Assembly: GCA_030160035.1 (NCBI GenBank)
Contig: BSNO01000001.1
Coordinates: 1,426,001 to 1,490,000 of the forward strand
DNA length: 64,000 nucleotides
Reading direction: 5' to 3'
DNA from: Rhizobium albus
Lineage (GTDB): Bacteria > Pseudomonadota > Alphaproteobacteria > Rhizobiales > Rhizobiaceae
Shown: one piece after another, positions 8,452 to 18,548 of the stretch
How the letters are laid out: each line of letters begins with the position of its first letter
How positions within the stretch are numbered: position 1 is the first letter of the stretch
The notes under the pieces: generated by a model
The model's database searches: none
What the model was told of the DNA's origin: nothing
What the model saw: only the letters and a program-made list of their open reading frames with translations
Made by a program: the position numbers and the translations under genes

Positions 8452-8570
8452 TCAGGTGAGACAGGCGAAGGCCTGCCATGCCGTCGCAGACGATCATTTC
8501 GATTTGGCGGAACGGTCCTGCATCCGCTAGAAAGCGGCAGCGACTTTAAAGTGCCCAGAACAGGTTCCGC

Positions 8571-10244
8571 ATGACGTCCCGTCCCGACCGTTTGAAGATT
8601 GCCGTCGTCCAGCTCAATCCGATCGTCGGTGATGTGGCCGGCAATCTGGAGAAGGCTCGGGATGCGCGGCGGGAGGCGGGGGCGCAAGGTGCCGATCTCG
8701 TTTTCTTCACCGAGCTCTTCATTGCCGGCTACCCGCCGGAAGATCTGGTGTTGAAGCCGGCGTTCCTCGCGGCTTGCGCGCAGGCCGTCGAGGCGCTGGC
8801 AGGCGATACCGCCGATGGCGGGCCGGGGGTGGTGATCGGCTATCCGCGCGTCGACGACCATGGGCGCTACAATTCCATCGCCGTGCTGGACGGCGGCCGG
8901 GTGATCGCGACGCGCGACAAGGTGGACCTGCCGAACTACGGCGAGTTCGACGAGAAGCGGGTGTTTCAGGCGGGGCCGATGCCGGGACCGGTGGGTTTTC
9001 GCGGCGTGCGGATCGGCATTCCGATCTGCGAGGACATCTGGGGTGACCTCTCCGTCTGCGAAACGCTGGCCGAAAGTGGCGCGGAGATGATCCTCGTTCC
9101 GAACGGCTCACCCTATTATCGCGGCAAGATGGATGTGCGCCAGCAGGTCGTGATCCGCCAGGTGATCGAGAGCGGGCTGCCGGTGCTTTATGCCAACCAG
9201 GTGGGCGGGCAGGACGAACTCGTCTTCGATGGCGGCTCCTTTGCGATCAATGCCGACAAGCGGCTTGCGTTTCAGCTGGGCCAGTTCGAGGAGACGGTGG
9301 CGCTGACGGAATGGGTGCGCCAGGGCGATGAATGGCGGTGCGCGGCGGGATCGGTCGCGCCGCTGCCGGACAGGATGGAAGCGGACTACACCGCCTGCAT
9401 GGTCGGCCTGCGCGACTATGTGGAGAAGAACGGGTTCAAGCAGGTCGTGCTGGGCCTGTCCGGCGGGATCGACTCGGCGATCTGCACGGCGCTCGCCGTC
9501 GATGCGCTCGGCCATGAGCGGGTGCGCACCGTGATGCTGCCCTATCGCTACACGGCGGAAAGCTCGCTGACGGATGCCGAGGCCTGCGCCAAGGCGCTGA
9601 ACACGCGCTACGACGTGGTGCCGATTTCCGAGCCTGTGGAAGGGTTTACGGCCGCGCTCGAAAGCGTTTTCGAAGGCACCGAAGAAGGCATCACGGAAGA
9701 AAATCTGCAGAGCCGCACGCGCGGCGTGATCCTGATGGCGCTTTCCAACAAGTTCGGCTCGATGGTGGTGACGACGGGCAACAAGTCGGAGATGTCTGTC
9801 GGCTATGCCACGCTTTACGGCGACATGAATGGCGGGTTCAACCCGATCAAGGACCTCTACAAGACCGAGGTCTACCAGCTGTCGCGCTGGCGCAATTCGA
9901 ACAAGCCGAAGGGTGCGCGCGGACCATCAGGCGAGGTGATCCCGGTTTCGATCATCGACAAGGCGCCATCGGCGGAACTGCGCGAAAACCAGACGGACCA
10001 GGATTCGCTGCCGGACTACGCCGTGCTGGACGACATTCTGGAGTGCCTGGTGGAAGGCGAAATGGCGACGGAGACGATTGTCGCGCGCGGCCATGACGAG
10101 GCGCTCGTCCACCGTATCGAGCACCTGCTCTACATCGCCGAATACAAGCGCCGGCAGTCGGCGCCGGGCGTGAAGATCACGCGTAAGAATTTCGGCCGCG
10201 ATCGGCGCTACCCGATCACCAACCGTTTTCGCGACAGGGGATAA
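8571..10244 (+). CDS. nadE: glutamine-dependent NAD+ synthetase
   Basis: A 557-residue two-domain enzyme that amidates deamido-NAD+ using glutamine, the last step of NAD synthesis. The N-terminal nitrilase-type glutaminase domain has the full triad, Glu48 (FFTELF), Lys117 (RDKVDLPNYGEF) and Cys153 (PICEDIWGD). The C-terminal synthetase has the PP-loop S297-G-G-I-D-S302 and the TTGNKSE and YGDMNGGFNPIKD motifs. Length and ATG start fit the rhizobial form. It stands alone and ends seven bases from a convergent transporter gene, with no room for a separate terminator. Confidence 0.96.
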   Translation: MTSRPDRLKIAVVQLNPIVGDVAGNLEKARDARREAGAQGADLVFFTELFIAGYPPEDLVLKPAFLAACAQAVEALAGDTADGGPGVVIGYPRVDDHGRYNSIAVLDGGRVIATRDKVDLPNYGEFDEKRVFQAGPMPGPVGFRGVRIGIPICEDIWGDLSVCETLAESGAEMILVPNGSPYYRGKMDVRQQVVIRQVIESGLPVLYANQVGGQDELVFDGGSFAINADKRLAFQLGQFEETVALTEWVRQGDEWRCAAGSVAPLPDRMEADYTACMVGLRDYVEKNGFKQVVLGLSGGIDSAICTALAVDALGHERVRTVMLPYRYTAESSLTDAEACAKALNTRYDVVPISEPVEGFTAALESVFEGTEEGITEENLQSRTRGVILMALSNKFGSMVVTTGNKSEMSVGYATLYGDMNGGFNPIKDLYKTEVYQLSRWRNSNKPKGARGPSGEVIPVSIIDKAPSAELRENQTDQDSLPDYAVLDDILECLVEGEMATETIVARGHDEALVHRIEHLLYIAEYKRRQSAPGVKITRKNFGRDRRYPITNRFRDRG

Positions 10245-10251
10245 CCCGTCC

Positions 10252-11142
10252 TCACGCCTTGGCTTTCTGCGCGCGTGTCGTCATGGCGACGCCGGCGGCG
10301 ATGATCAGTGCGCCGATCCAGGTGAGCAGCGAGTAGCGCTCGCCGAGGAAGACGACGCCGGCGAAGAGGCCGACCGCGGCGGCGACGTAGCCGATCTGGC
10401 TGAGATAGACTGGGCCGCCGACCGATTGCAGGCGAAAGAAGAAGATGAACATCGCCGAGGCGCTCGCAACCTGTGCCGCGACGACGAGCGGGATCGTGCC
10501 GAGAACCGGCAGGGCGGCGATGTCGCCGGTGACGAGCAGGCCAACCAGAAGAACAAGTGCAGCAGCGAGATGGCTGCCAGCTGCGAGTTCGATTGGGCCG
10601 GCATCCTTCGGCCAGTCGATCGTGCGGTAGATGTTGCCGGCGGCGAGGCTGACGGGAATGAGCAGGCCGATCGCGACCCAGAACAGGCTAGCGGGCTCGC
10701 TGGCTTCTCCGCGCGTGATGGCGACGAGAAGCGCGCCGACAAAGCCGACGGCGATGCCCGCCATGCCGAGGCCGTTCGGTTTGCGCACGCCAAGCAGAAT
10801 CGAGAGCAGAAGCGTCAGCACCGGTGAGAGCGTGAACATGATGCCCGTGTAGCCGGCACCGAGATGGGGCACTGCGGAAAACATCAGGAGGTTCGGGATC
10901 GCGTAGGAGATGATCGCCGCGAGGAAAAAATAGCGCAGTTTCGCCGCACCGAGCCCGACGCGCCCGCCACGGGCAAGGAGCCCTGCGAGCAACAGCGTGC
11001 CGGCGCCGAACGAGATGACGAAGGACCAGAGAAGCGGCGGGGCTCCCGCGAGCGTCGCGACCTTGCCGAGCGGCGGCGTTGCACCGAGCAGGAGCCCGGT
11101 GACGACGAGGAGGCCGAAGACGGATCGCCAGAGTGCGGTCAT
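10252..11142 (-). CDS. DMT-superfamily transporter (EamA family)
   Basis: A 296-residue inner-membrane protein with about ten hydrophobic segments in two EamA-type halves, beginning ALWRSVFGLLVVTGLLLG and closing with a short basic tail (TTRAQKAKA). Drug/metabolite transporters of this kind export amino acids or other small metabolites, or import nucleotide sugars; the substrate is not predictable here. ATG at 11142. It is 35 bases downstream of the ABC permease gene on the same strand and could be read from the same transcript, though there is no functional reason to link them. Confidence 0.85.
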   Translation of the reverse strand: MTALWRSVFGLLVVTGLLLGATPPLGKVATLAGAPPLLWSFVISFGAGTLLLAGLLARGGRVGLGAAKLRYFFLAAIISYAIPNLLMFSAVPHLGAGYTGIMFTLSPVLTLLLSILLGVRKPNGLGMAGIAVGFVGALLVAITRGEASEPASLFWVAIGLLIPVSLAAGNIYRTIDWPKDAGPIELAAGSHLAAALVLLVGLLVTGDIAALPVLGTIPLVVAAQVASASAMFIFFFRLQSVGGPVYLSQIGYVAAAVGLFAGVVFLGERYSLLTWIGALIIAAGVAMTTRAQKAKA

Positions 11143-11177
11143 CGGAGGTTCGCTTCAGCGCTTCAGAATGAGGCGCA

Positions 11178-11939
11178 TCAGCTCTTCAACTGGTAGCCGG
11201 TCTTGAAGATCCACCAGACGACGGAGAGGGCTGCGACCAGGAAGAAGAGGATGGCGGCAACCGACCAGACGAGGCTGACGTCGGAGACTTCGAAGAAAGA
11301 CCAGCGGAAGCCCGAGATCAGGTAGAGAACCGGGTTGAACAGCGTGACGTTCTGCCAGAAGGGCGGCAGCATATCGATCGAGTAGAACGAGCCGCCGAGG
11401 AAGACGAGCGGCGTGATGACGAGCAGCGGTACAAGCTGCAGCTTCTCGAAATTGTCCGCCCAGATGCCGATGATGAAGCCGATCAGCGAGAAGGTGAAGG
11501 CGGTCAGCAGCAGGAATGCGATCATCCAGAACGGGTGCGCGATGCGCAGATCGACGAAGAGGGCAGCGGTGGCGAGAATGATGACGCCGAGGATGATCGA
11601 CTTCGTCGCGCCGGCACCGACATAGCCGAGTACGATTTCGAAGAACGAGACCGGTGCCGACAGGAGTTCGTAGATCGTGCCGGTGAATTTGGGGAAATAG
11701 ATGCCGAAGGCCGCGGCCGAGACGCTTTGCTGGAGGAGGGTCAGCATGATGAGGCCCGGCACGATGAAGGCGCCATAGGAGACGCCGCCGACTGTTTCGA
11801 TGCGCGAACCGATGGCCGCGCCGAAGACGACGAAATAGAGCGAGGTGGAGATGACCGGCGAGATGATGCTCTGCAGCACCGTGCGCTTCCAGCGGTTCAT
11901 CTCGAACATGTAGATGGATTTGACGGCCTGGAAATTCAC
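11178..11939 (-). CDS. ABC-2 type transporter permease
   Basis: A 253-residue membrane protein with six hydrophobic helices of the ABC2_membrane family (YadH/NodJ type), with the typical segment [20 protein letters not shown] just before the last helices. The start is a GTG at 11939 that overlaps the stop of the ATPase gene by four bases (GTGA), so translation is coupled and the two form one exporter. Related exporters handle polysaccharides, lipo-oligosaccharides or drugs. No biosynthetic genes adjoin it, so the cargo is open. Confidence 0.9.
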   Translation of the reverse strand: MNFQAVKSIYMFEMNRWKRTVLQSIISPVISTSLYFVVFGAAIGSRIETVGGVSYGAFIVPGLIMLTLLQQSVSAAAFGIYFPKFTGTIYELLSAPVSFFEIVLGYVGAGATKSIILGVIILATAALFVDLRIAHPFWMIAFLLLTAFTFSLIGFIIGIWADNFEKLQLVPLLVITPLVFLGGSFYSIDMLPPFWQNVTLFNPVLYLISGFRWSFFEVSDVSLVWSVAAILFFLVAALSVVWWIFKTGYQLKS

Positions 11940-12862
11940 TGCTGTTCCTTCACGAGGCTGACGAAGATGTCTTCGAGCGAGCTCTGGTGGGTATCGAGAT
12001 CGCGGACGCGGATGCCGGCCTGCTGGAGATCGGCGAGCAGCGCCGTGATGCGGGTGCGTTCGCCTTGACGGTCGAAGGTATAGACGAGAGTACGGCCCTC
12101 GTCGTTCAGTTCCAGATCATAGGTCGCGAGGCTTTCCGGCACCGAGGCCAGCGGCTCGCGCACTTCGAGCTTCAGCTGCTTGACGCCGAGCTTGCGCATC
12201 AGCTCGGCCTTGCGCTCCACGAGAAGAAGACGACCCTGCGAGATGATGCCGATGCGGTCGGCCATCTCTTCGGCTTCCTCGATATAGTGCGTGGTCAGGA
12301 TGATGGTGACGCCGGATTCGCGCAGCTTGCGGATGACCTCCCACATGTCCTTGCGCAGCGAGACGTCGACGCCGGCGGTCGGTTCGTCGAGGAAGAGGAT
12401 GTCGGGCTCGTGCGACAACGCCTTGGCGATCAGTACGCGGCGCTTCATGCCGCCTGACAGTTCGCGCAGCTTGTTGTCGCGCTTGTCGTAGAGCGAGAGG
12501 TCCTTGAGGATCTTCTCGATATAGGTCGGGTTCGGCGCCTTGCCGAAAAGGCCGCGCGTGAACGAGACGGTGTCGAAAACCGATTCAAACTGATCGGTCG
12601 TCAGTTCCTGGGGCACGAGGCCGATCATGGAGCGAGCGGCGCGATAGTCGCGCACGATGTCATGGCCGCCGACGGTGACGGCGCCATCGCTCGCATTGAC
12701 GATGCCGCAGATGATCGAAATCAGCGTCGTCTTGCCCGCGCCATTGGGGCCAAGCAGCGCGAAAATCTCGCCGCGAGCGATCTCGAGATCGATGCCCTTG
12801 AGGGCCTCGAAACCGGAATCGTATTTCTTGGAAAGGCGAGAGACGGCAATGATCGGCTGCAT
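11936..12862 (-). CDS. ABC-2 type transporter ATP-binding protein
   Basis: A 308-residue ATPase with Walker A G38-PNGAGKT45, the Q-loop region [10 protein letters not shown], signature [15 protein letters not shown], Walker [14 protein letters not shown] and the switch histidine in [10 protein letters not shown]. After the nucleotide-binding domain there is a 70-residue C-terminal extension common in YadG/CcmA-like ATPases. The ATG at 12862 opens the conserved [14 protein letters not shown]; an in-frame extension upstream to 12964 is not conserved-looking. It partners the permease encoded directly downstream. Cytoplasmic face of the inner membrane. Confidence 0.92.
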   Translation of the reverse strand: MQPIIAVSRLSKKYDSGFEALKGIDLEIARGEIFALLGPNGAGKTTLISIICGIVNASDGAVTVGGHDIVRDYRAARSMIGLVPQELTTDQFESVFDTVSFTRGLFGKAPNPTYIEKILKDLSLYDKRDNKLRELSGGMKRRVLIAKALSHEPDILFLDEPTAGVDVSLRKDMWEVIRKLRESGVTIILTTHYIEEAEEMADRIGIISQGRLLLVERKAELMRKLGVKQLKLEVREPLASVPESLATYDLELNDEGRTLVYTFDRQGERTRITALLADLQQAGIRVRDLDTHQSSLEDIFVSLVKEQQ

Positions 12863-13288
12863 GCGGCGCAATCTATGCTCAAACCGTGCGAATGCAATGT
12901 GCCGCCCATCGAAAAGCATTGGTTTGCCGATTCGAAGATACTGGCACCCGCGAAAGGGCTGCACCGGATGATGATGAGCGCTGCCGCGCCATTGAATTGC
13001 TGAGCAAGCGACCGTATATGGAGACCAATGACGCGCCCGATTCTTGCGGGACGATGGCCGATTATTTCTCGGTCAACCTCATTTGGCCTTCCACGGACGT
13101 CCGACCCTCGAAGCGACACTCGTTTCCCTCGTCGGCGCCGCCCGGACATTCCGGGCCCTGTCACAGTGACAGGTCGGCGTTTCTTCAACGCCTCGTCGGG
13201 CCAAGAACTCAACGGGAATGCCCTGGGCTATGCCAGGACTTCCAAGATAGCCGGTTTCCGCGACGGCGGGATCGGGATTGGAGCACCA
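12863..13288. promoter_or_regulatory. divergent intergenic region with a 17-base palindrome
   Basis: This 426-base gap lies between the ABC ATPase gene (minus) and rpsU (plus). It contains a perfect inverted repeat, CCTGTCACAGTGACAGG, at 13157-13173, which looks like an operator for a dimeric regulator. I see no supported ORF: the longer frame that continues into rpsU from 13028 is not conserved-looking and has no need to be translated. The promoter of rpsU should lie in the right half. Confidence 0.5.
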
Positions 13289-13519
13289 TTGCAAGTACTT
13301 GTCAGAGACAATAACGTCGAGCAGGCCATGCGTGCGCTGAAGAAGAAGCTGCAGCGCGAAGGTCTTTTCCGCGAGATGAAGCAGCGCCAGGCTTATGAGA
13401 AGCCATCCGAGCGCCGCGCCCGCGAAAAGGCACAGGCGATCCGCCGCGTTCGCAAGGCAGCCCGCAAGCAGGCGCAGCGCGAAGGCCTGCTGCCGCGCAC
13501 CGGCGGCGCTCGACGCTAG
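13289..13519 (+). CDS. rpsU: 30S ribosomal protein S21
   Basis: A 76-residue basic ribosomal protein. The sequence from [20 protein letters not shown] through [17 protein letters not shown] is the S21 family. The start is a TTG at 13289, supported by GGAG about six bases upstream and by the fact that S21 proteins begin exactly at this MQVLVRDNN sequence; no ATG or GTG fits. A frame open for 87 codons upstream hides this start. S21 joins the small subunit near the anti-Shine-Dalgarno end of 16S rRNA. The extended arginine-rich C-terminus is usual in alphaproteobacteria. Confidence 0.94.
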   Translation: MQVLVRDNNVEQAMRALKKKLQREGLFREMKQRQAYEKPSERRAREKAQAIRRVRKAARKQAQREGLLPRTGGARR

Positions 13520-13541
13520 GACTTTTCGGGCAGGACACTTC

Positions 13542-13560
13542 GGTTAACGTTTCGTTAACC
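13542..13560. promoter_or_regulatory. candidate CtrA box inside an inverted repeat
   Basis: The sequence GGTTAACGTTTCGTTAACC is a perfect 8-base inverted repeat with a 3-base centre. It also contains TTAA-N7-TTAAC exactly, the consensus of the cell-cycle regulator CtrA in alphaproteobacteria. It lies 22 bases after rpsU and upstream of a structured interval and gltX. CckA, which controls CtrA phosphorylation, is encoded in this same window. Binding itself is inference. Confidence 0.55.
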
Positions 13561-13561
13561 A

Positions 13562-13748
13562 TTTGCGCCTTAGCCTGACATATCCGCTGATTTGGCCTTC
13601 GCGGCCTGCGGCGGATGACTGAGATTGACGCGCCGTTGCTGACCACGGATGTACTGGCAGCACGGTGCGTGATCTCGACTTTCCAGCGCCTCAGAGGCGG
13701 ATCCATCGATGGTGGGCGGATCGAACGGGGGAAGCCCCGTTTTTTTTG
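13562..13748 (+). ncRNA. candidate small RNA or gltX leader
   Basis: Between the CtrA-like box and a strong intrinsic terminator (13724-13748) lie about 185 bases that encode no plausible protein yet are rich in short self-complementary stretches, for example CGCCTCAGAGGCG at 13687-13699 and CCATCGATGG at 13703-13712. The terminator is too far from the rpsU stop (about 205 bases) to look like a simple rpsU end, and it sits upstream of gltX. The interval could be a free small RNA, a long rpsU 3' end processed to an RNA, or an attenuated gltX leader. The exact 5' end is a guess. Confidence 0.4.
13724..13748 (+). terminator. rho-independent terminator
   Basis: Seven-base stem AACGGGG (13724-13730), GAAG loop, CCCCGTT (13735-13741), followed directly by a run of T residues on the plus strand. 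This is one of the most canonical terminators in the window. It lies between rpsU and gltX. Confidence 0.85.
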
Positions 13749-13848
13749 TGCCTTGCCGAAGCCGATCGCGGGGTTGTCGCTTCGCTGCCAGCCTTGCGGG
13801 CGCAGGCAATCTCGACTAACCGACATCGCTATGAAGACATTCGAACGC

Positions 13849-15228
13849 ATGCCCGTCGCCGTCCGTTTCGCGCCTTCGCCGACCGGATATATCCATATCG
13901 GCAATGCCAGGACCGCGCTCTACAACTGGCTTTATGCCAAACAGCACGGCGGCGAGTTCATTCTTCGTTTCGACGACACCGACCAGGCGCGTTCCAAGAC
14001 GCAATATGCTGAGGCGATCGTGCGTGATCTGGAGTGGCTTGGGATCAGGCCCGACCGGATCGAGTACCAGTCGAAGCGCTTTCCGATCTACGACGCGGCG
14101 GTGGCCAAGCTGAAGGACGCGGGCCTGCTCTATGCCTGCTACGAGACGGCCGAGGAACTGGAGCGCAAGCGCAAGCTGAGGCTCGCGCGGCGACTGCCGC
14201 CGGTTTATGGCCGCGACGCGCTGAAGCTGTCGGACGAGGAGCGCGCCGCGCTCGAGGCGGAAGGGCGCACTCCGCACTGGCGCTTCCTGCTGCCGAATTT
14301 CGAGAGTGATCCGTTCGAAACGCGCCGCACCGAGATCCACTGGGACGATGTGGTGCGTGGCCACCAGACGGTCGACCTCGCGTCCATGTCGGATCCGGTG
14401 CTGGTGCGCGAAGACGGCACCTACCTCTATACGCTGCCGTCGGTCGTCGACGACATCGAAATGGGCATCAGCCATGTGATCCGCGGCGACGACCACGTGA
14501 CGAACACGGGCGCGCAGATTGCGCTGTTCCACGCGCTGGGCGAAGAGGCGCCGGACTTCGGCCATCACAACCTGCTGACGACGGCCTCCGGCGAGGGACT
14601 GTCCAAGCGCACCGGCGCGCTATCGCTCGGCTCATTGAGGGAACGCGGTTTCGAGCCGATGGCGGCGGCGTCGCTCGCGATCCTGATCGGATCGTCGGAA
14701 AGTGTATCGGCTGTGCGCTCGATGGATGCTCTGCAGGAGCAGTTCGATCCGGCGAACGCATCGAAGTCGTCGGCAAAATTCGATCCGGAGGAACTGACGG
14801 CGCTTAACCGGGCTCTGGTGCATCAGCTGGAGTTTGCGGATGTGCGGGACAGGCTTCAAGCGCTCGGCATTGAGGGCGAGAAGGCGGAGGCGTTCTGGCA
14901 GGTGATCCGCGGCAATCTGGATTTCGTCCCGGATGCCGGTGCCTGGTGGCAGATCGTGACGGACGGACCGACGCAAGATGGCGAGGCCGAACTTGCAGGC
15001 GAGGATCTCGATTTTGCGCGCCAAGCTTTCGACAGCGCGCCGGCCGGCCCATGGGGTGCGACGACGTGGAAGCTTTGGACCGATCAGCTGAAGGCGGAAA
15101 CGGGACGCAAGGGCCGAAATCTCTTCATGCCGCTGCGCATCGCGATTACGGGAAGAACGTCGGGACCGGAGATGTCAGATCTATTGCCTCTGATTGGTCC
15201 GGAAGGAATTGCGGCCCGACGACCCTGA
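13849..15228 (+). CDS. gltX: glutamyl-tRNA synthetase
   Basis: A 459-residue class I aminoacyl-tRNA synthetase that charges tRNA with glutamate. The N-terminal Rossmann motifs are [19 protein letters not shown] (HIGH-type motif at residues 16-19) and FDDTD; the KMSKS-type loop is L251-S-K-R in [13 protein letters not shown]. Rhizobia usually have two such enzymes, and the [11 protein letters not shown] insert and the C-terminus ([23 protein letters not shown]) resemble the second copy, which may prefer one tRNA set; that is inference. The ATG at 13849 gives the canonical N-terminus; another at 13831 is possible. The last 83 bases overlap the 3' end of the convergent gene. Confidence 0.93.
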   Translation: MPVAVRFAPSPTGYIHIGNARTALYNWLYAKQHGGEFILRFDDTDQARSKTQYAEAIVRDLEWLGIRPDRIEYQSKRFPIYDAAVAKLKDAGLLYACYETAEELERKRKLRLARRLPPVYGRDALKLSDEERAALEAEGRTPHWRFLLPNFESDPFETRRTEIHWDDVVRGHQTVDLASMSDPVLVREDGTYLYTLPSVVDDIEMGISHVIRGDDHVTNTGAQIALFHALGEEAPDFGHHNLLTTASGEGLSKRTGALSLGSLRERGFEPMAAASLAILIGSSESVSAVRSMDALQEQFDPANASKSSAKFDPEELTALNRALVHQLEFADVRDRLQALGIEGEKAEAFWQVIRGNLDFVPDAGAWWQIVTDGPTQDGEAELAGEDLDFARQAFDSAPAGPWGATTWKLWTDQLKAETGRKGRNLFMPLRIAITGRTSGPEMSDLLPLIGPEGIAARRP

Positions 15229-15865
15229 CATTGCGTTCCTGAAGGCGCTCGTCCAGATCGACCAATTCACGCTCTTCGGCCGGCTTGATCGGTTCGGCAA
15301 CGACCGGTGCAGGGGCTTGCGGCGCCGGGATCGTCAGCGTGGACCGCTGTTCGTCCGATGACGGAGCAGGAGGCGCTGCGGGCATGATTTCGATGACGCT
15401 GGAATGATCGTTGGAGGCAGTGTGGAACTGGCTGTAGCTTGCAGCCTCGCGCACCGGCTCCACCTGGCAGCCATAGGCGGCAAGTTCGGCGCGGATTGCC
15501 GACGGGTCCGAGTAGATGACGGACTGGCGCAGAGCGTCGCGCTCTTGCTGGAGGAAGGCGATCTCGTTTTCGATGGATGCCGCCTCGGCTTCGAGCGGGC
15601 CGCATACGTTTCCTTCGCCGCCGCGATAGACCATCACCGAATTGCCGCAGCCGGCATGATGCAGCTCAAGCGCGATCTCGCCAAGAGTCTGCTTTGCCTG
15701 CGCGAGATAGACATCGACGGTGGTGTTGGTCGTCTGGCCGGTCGATAGCGCCAGATCGTGATGAAGAGCCGCGCAAATGTCGGTGCTTTCGGCAAAGGCC
15801 GTTGTGGAAGTCGTCAGAACGGCACCGGCCAGCAGCGCCGCAACGCCCGTTGCGATCGGTTTCAT
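15146..15865 (-). CDS. exported coiled-coil protein, resembling the N-terminal part of DUF2865 proteins
   Basis: A 239-residue protein with a clear signal peptide (residues 1-24, cleaved after AFA-ES). The mature part has a cysteine pattern and spacing ([11 protein letters not shown], then LHHAGCGN, then [16 protein letters not shown]) like the N-terminal half of rhizobial DUF2865 proteins, then a coiled-coil stretch and a Pro-rich tail; the family's usual C-terminal cysteine motif is absent. So it is either a short relative or a chance resemblance. The ATG at 15865 starts the signal peptide; longer frames add unlikely sequence. Its 3' end overlaps gltX by 83 bases in antisense. Confidence 0.7.
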   Translation of the reverse strand: MKPIATGVAALLAGAVLTTSTTAFAESTDICAALHHDLALSTGQTTNTTVDVYLAQAKQTLGEIALELHHAGCGNSVMVYRGGEGNVCGPLEAEAASIENEIAFLQQERDALRQSVIYSDPSAIRAELAAYGCQVEPVREAASYSQFHTASNDHSSVIEIMPAAPPAPSSDEQRSTLTIPAPQAPAPVVAEPIKPAEERELVDLDERLQERNVRVVGPQFLPDQSEAIDLTSPVPTFFP

Positions 15866-15982
15866 TTTTGTACCCGCCTGTCTTGATCCGCCGGTTTTAT
15901 CGGCTGCAGCGATGGCCGCCAAGCGGCATCGCGTTTTAGCCTTAATGCGGCAGAGCGGATTTTGTTTCGTCGGATAAAGATC

Positions 15983-16018
15983 AGGATCCAGCTGGTGCAA
16001 AAATGCCCGCTGGATCCT
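15983..16018 (-). terminator. hairpin downstream of maeB
   Basis: Perfect 10-base inverted repeat AGGATCCAGC (15983-15992) and GCTGGATCCT (16009-16018), starting eight bases after the maeB stop on the minus strand. The sequence following it in that direction is only mildly T-rich (GATCTTTATC), so it is a probable but not textbook terminator. Confidence 0.6.
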
Positions 16019-16025
16019 GTGAGGT

Positions 16026-18347
16026 TCAGTGTGGCTGCGACGCTTCCACGACGGCGAGCGTTGCCATGTTGACCACGCCGCGCGAGGTGACGGACGGCGT
16101 GAGGATGTGCGCCGGCTTTGCTGTTCCGAGCAGGATGGGACCAACATGCAGCGCGTCGGTCATCGTCTTGACGACGCCGAGCGTGATGTTGGCGGCATCG
16201 AGGTTCGGGAAGACCAGGAGATTGGCCTCACCGCTGAGGCCGCTGCTCGGCATGACGCGCTGTCGCAGCACTGCCGAAATCGCAGAATCGCCGTGCATCT
16301 CGCCATCGGCCTCGAGTTCCGGATCGAGCTTGCGGACGAGTTCGGTGGCGCGGCGCATTTTCTCGGCGCTCGCGGAATCGCGCGAGCCGAAGTTCGAGTG
16401 CGAGACGAGGGCCGCGCGCGGCTCGATGCCGAAACGGCGGATTTCGTTGGCTGCCATGATGGTGGTTTCAGCCAGTTCCTCGGCACTTGGATCGTAGGAC
16501 ACATAGGTGTCGGTGAAGAAGGTGGCGCCGCGCTGCGAGATGAGCAAGCTGAGCGCGGAATAGTCGATGACGCCTTCGCGCTTGCCGATGATCTGGCTGA
16601 TGTCACGCAGATGGCGGGCGTAGCGGCCTTCCAGTCCGCAGATGAGTGCATCGGCCTCGCCGCGGCGGAGAGCAAGCGCGGCGATCACCGTGGCGTTGGT
16701 GCGCACAGTCGTGCGGGCGGCTTCCGGCGTGACGCCCTTGCGGCCGACGAGTGCAAAATACTCGTCGACATAGTCACGGTAGCGCGGATCGTCCTCTGGA
16801 TTGATGAGGTCGAAATCGGTGCCGGGGCGCACGCGCAGACCATAGCGGCGGAGACGTACGTCGATGATGGCCGGACGGCCGATGAGGATCGGGCGCGCAA
16901 GGCCTTCTTCCACGAGAACCTGGATGGCGCGCAGCACGCGCTCGTCCTCGCCTTCGGCAAAGATGACCCGCTTCTTCTCGGCGGCCTTGGCGGCGGAGAA
17001 CACCGGCTTCATGATGAGGCCGGAGCGGAAGACGAAGCGGTTCAGCTCATCCATATAGGCTTCGAAATCGGCGATCGGGCGGCGGGCGACGCCAGTTTCG
17101 GCGGCGGCCTTGGCGACAGCCGGCGCGATGCGCAGGATGAGACGCGGATCGAAGGGCGAGGGGATGAGATAGTCCGGCCCGAAAACCGGTGTATCGCCGG
17201 AATAGGCGCGGGCCGCGACGTCGGACGGCTCCTCGCGCGCAAGGCCGGCGATGGCGCGCACGGCGGCGAGCTTCATTTCCTCGTTGATCGTGCGGGCGCC
17301 GCAATCGAGCGCGCCGCGGAAGATGTAGGGGAAGCAAAGCACGTTGTTGACCTGGTTCGGAAAATCCGACCGGCCCGTGCAGATCATCGCGTCCGGCTGA
17401 GCGGCGCGTGCTTCGTCCGGCATGATTTCGGGCGTGGGATTGGCGAGCGCCATGATCAGCGGCTTTTCCGCCATGTCGGCCAGCATCTCAGCATTGAGCA
17501 CGCCGGCTGCGGAGAGGCCGAGGAAGACATCGGCACCGCTGATCGATTCGATCAGCTTGCGCTTGTCGGACGGCTGCGCGTAGACGGCCTTCCATTCGTC
17601 CATCAGCGCGGTGCGGCCCTCATAGACGAGGCCTTCGAGGTCGTGGACCCAGATGTTTTCGCGCTTCGCGCCGAGCGCAACCAGGAGGTTGAGGCAGGCG
17701 AGGGCGGCGGCACCGGCGCCGGCGGTGACGATCTTGACGTTCTCGATCGACTTGCCGGCGAGCTCGAGGCCGTTGAGGATTGCGGCGGCGACGATGATCG
17801 CCGTGCCGTGCTGGTCGTCGTGGAAGACCGGGATGTCCATCCTGTCGCGCAGCTGGCGTTCGACCTCGAAGCACTCCGGCGCCTTGATGTCTTCGAGATT
17901 GATGCCGCCGAAGGTGGGCTCGAGCGCCGAGATGACCGTGACCATGCGGTCGACTTCCTGCGCGTCGATCTCGATGTCGAAGACGTCGATGCCGGCGAAC
18001 TTCTTGAAGAGGACGGCCTTGCCTTCCATCACGGGCTTGGACGCGAGCGGCCCGATGGCGCCGAGGCCGAGTACGGCCGTGCCGTTGGAGACGACCGCGA
18101 CGAGGTTGGCGCGGCTCGTGTAGTCGGCGGCGCGATCGGGATTATCGCGGATGGCGAGGCAGGGTGCGGCGACGCCCGGGGAATAGGCCAGTGCCAGATC
18201 GCGCTGGTTGCCGAGCGGCTTGGTGGCCTGGATCTCAAGCTTACCCGGGCGCGGATAGCGGTGATAGAAGAGTGCGTTCTCGTCGAGATCACCGGACGCC
18301 GGTTTGTTGCGATCCGTCTTGGGTCCGTTCTGATCCTTCAAAGTCAT
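16026..18347 (-). CDS. maeB: NADP-dependent malic enzyme with C-terminal phosphotransacetylase domain
   Basis: A 773-residue cytoplasmic enzyme that decarboxylates malate to pyruvate. The N-terminal half (to about residue 430) carries malic enzyme motifs such as [26 protein letters not shown] and the nucleotide fold [15 protein letters not shown]. The C-terminal half (about 445-773) is a phosphotransacetylase-like domain ([27 protein letters not shown]), which in such chimeric enzymes regulates rather than catalyses acetyl transfer. The length is exactly that of rhizobial malic enzymes; whether it prefers NAD or NADP is not certain from sequence. The ATG at 18347 is chosen because conserved sequence begins right after it. 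Confidence 0.93.
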   Translation of the reverse strand: MTLKDQNGPKTDRNKPASGDLDENALFYHRYPRPGKLEIQATKPLGNQRDLALAYSPGVAAPCLAIRDNPDRAADYTSRANLVAVVSNGTAVLGLGAIGPLASKPVMEGKAVLFKKFAGIDVFDIEIDAQEVDRMVTVISALEPTFGGINLEDIKAPECFEVERQLRDRMDIPVFHDDQHGTAIIVAAAILNGLELAGKSIENVKIVTAGAGAAALACLNLLVALGAKRENIWVHDLEGLVYEGRTALMDEWKAVYAQPSDKRKLIESISGADVFLGLSAAGVLNAEMLADMAEKPLIMALANPTPEIMPDEARAAQPDAMICTGRSDFPNQVNNVLCFPYIFRGALDCGARTINEEMKLAAVRAIAGLAREEPSDVAARAYSGDTPVFGPDYLIPSPFDPRLILRIAPAVAKAAAETGVARRPIADFEAYMDELNRFVFRSGLIMKPVFSAAKAAEKKRVIFAEGEDERVLRAIQVLVEEGLARPILIGRPAIIDVRLRRYGLRVRPGTDFDLINPEDDPRYRDYVDEYFALVGRKGVTPEAARTTVRTNATVIAALALRRGEADALICGLEGRYARHLRDISQIIGKREGVIDYSALSLLISQRGATFFTDTYVSYDPSAEELAETTIMAANEIRRFGIEPRAALVSHSNFGSRDSASAEKMRRATELVRKLDPELEADGEMHGDSAISAVLRQRVMPSSGLSGEANLLVFPNLDAANITLGVVKTMTDALHVGPILLGTAKPAHILTPSVTSRGVVNMATLAVVEASQPH

Positions 18348-18548
18348 AGCGCGCTCACGTCCTGCCTGCCGAATACAATGGTGCGGGGCGCGCACCGCTT
18401 CGCCCGCCCGCGCGATGGTCCGGAGTGTCTTGCGGATAAGTGCCGCCGCTGTCCAGTCTGACGACGATGTTTCCGCCATTTCCGGCCGATGTCATCCAAC
18501 TGAAACAGGACTCTGATTATCCGTGCGCATGAAGCCAGAGGATGCGAC

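Noticed and set aside
16026-18347. Malic enzyme fused to phosphotransacetylase as a novel fusion.
   Set aside because: This chimeric form is well known in rhizobia and E. coli MaeB.
16029-18461. An 810-codon plus-strand frame opposite maeB.
   Set aside because: It mirrors the malic enzyme codons, has no recognisable domain, and the maeB frame has complete conserved motifs. Similar shadows opposite mlaE-mlaF, alaS and icd were dropped for the same reason.
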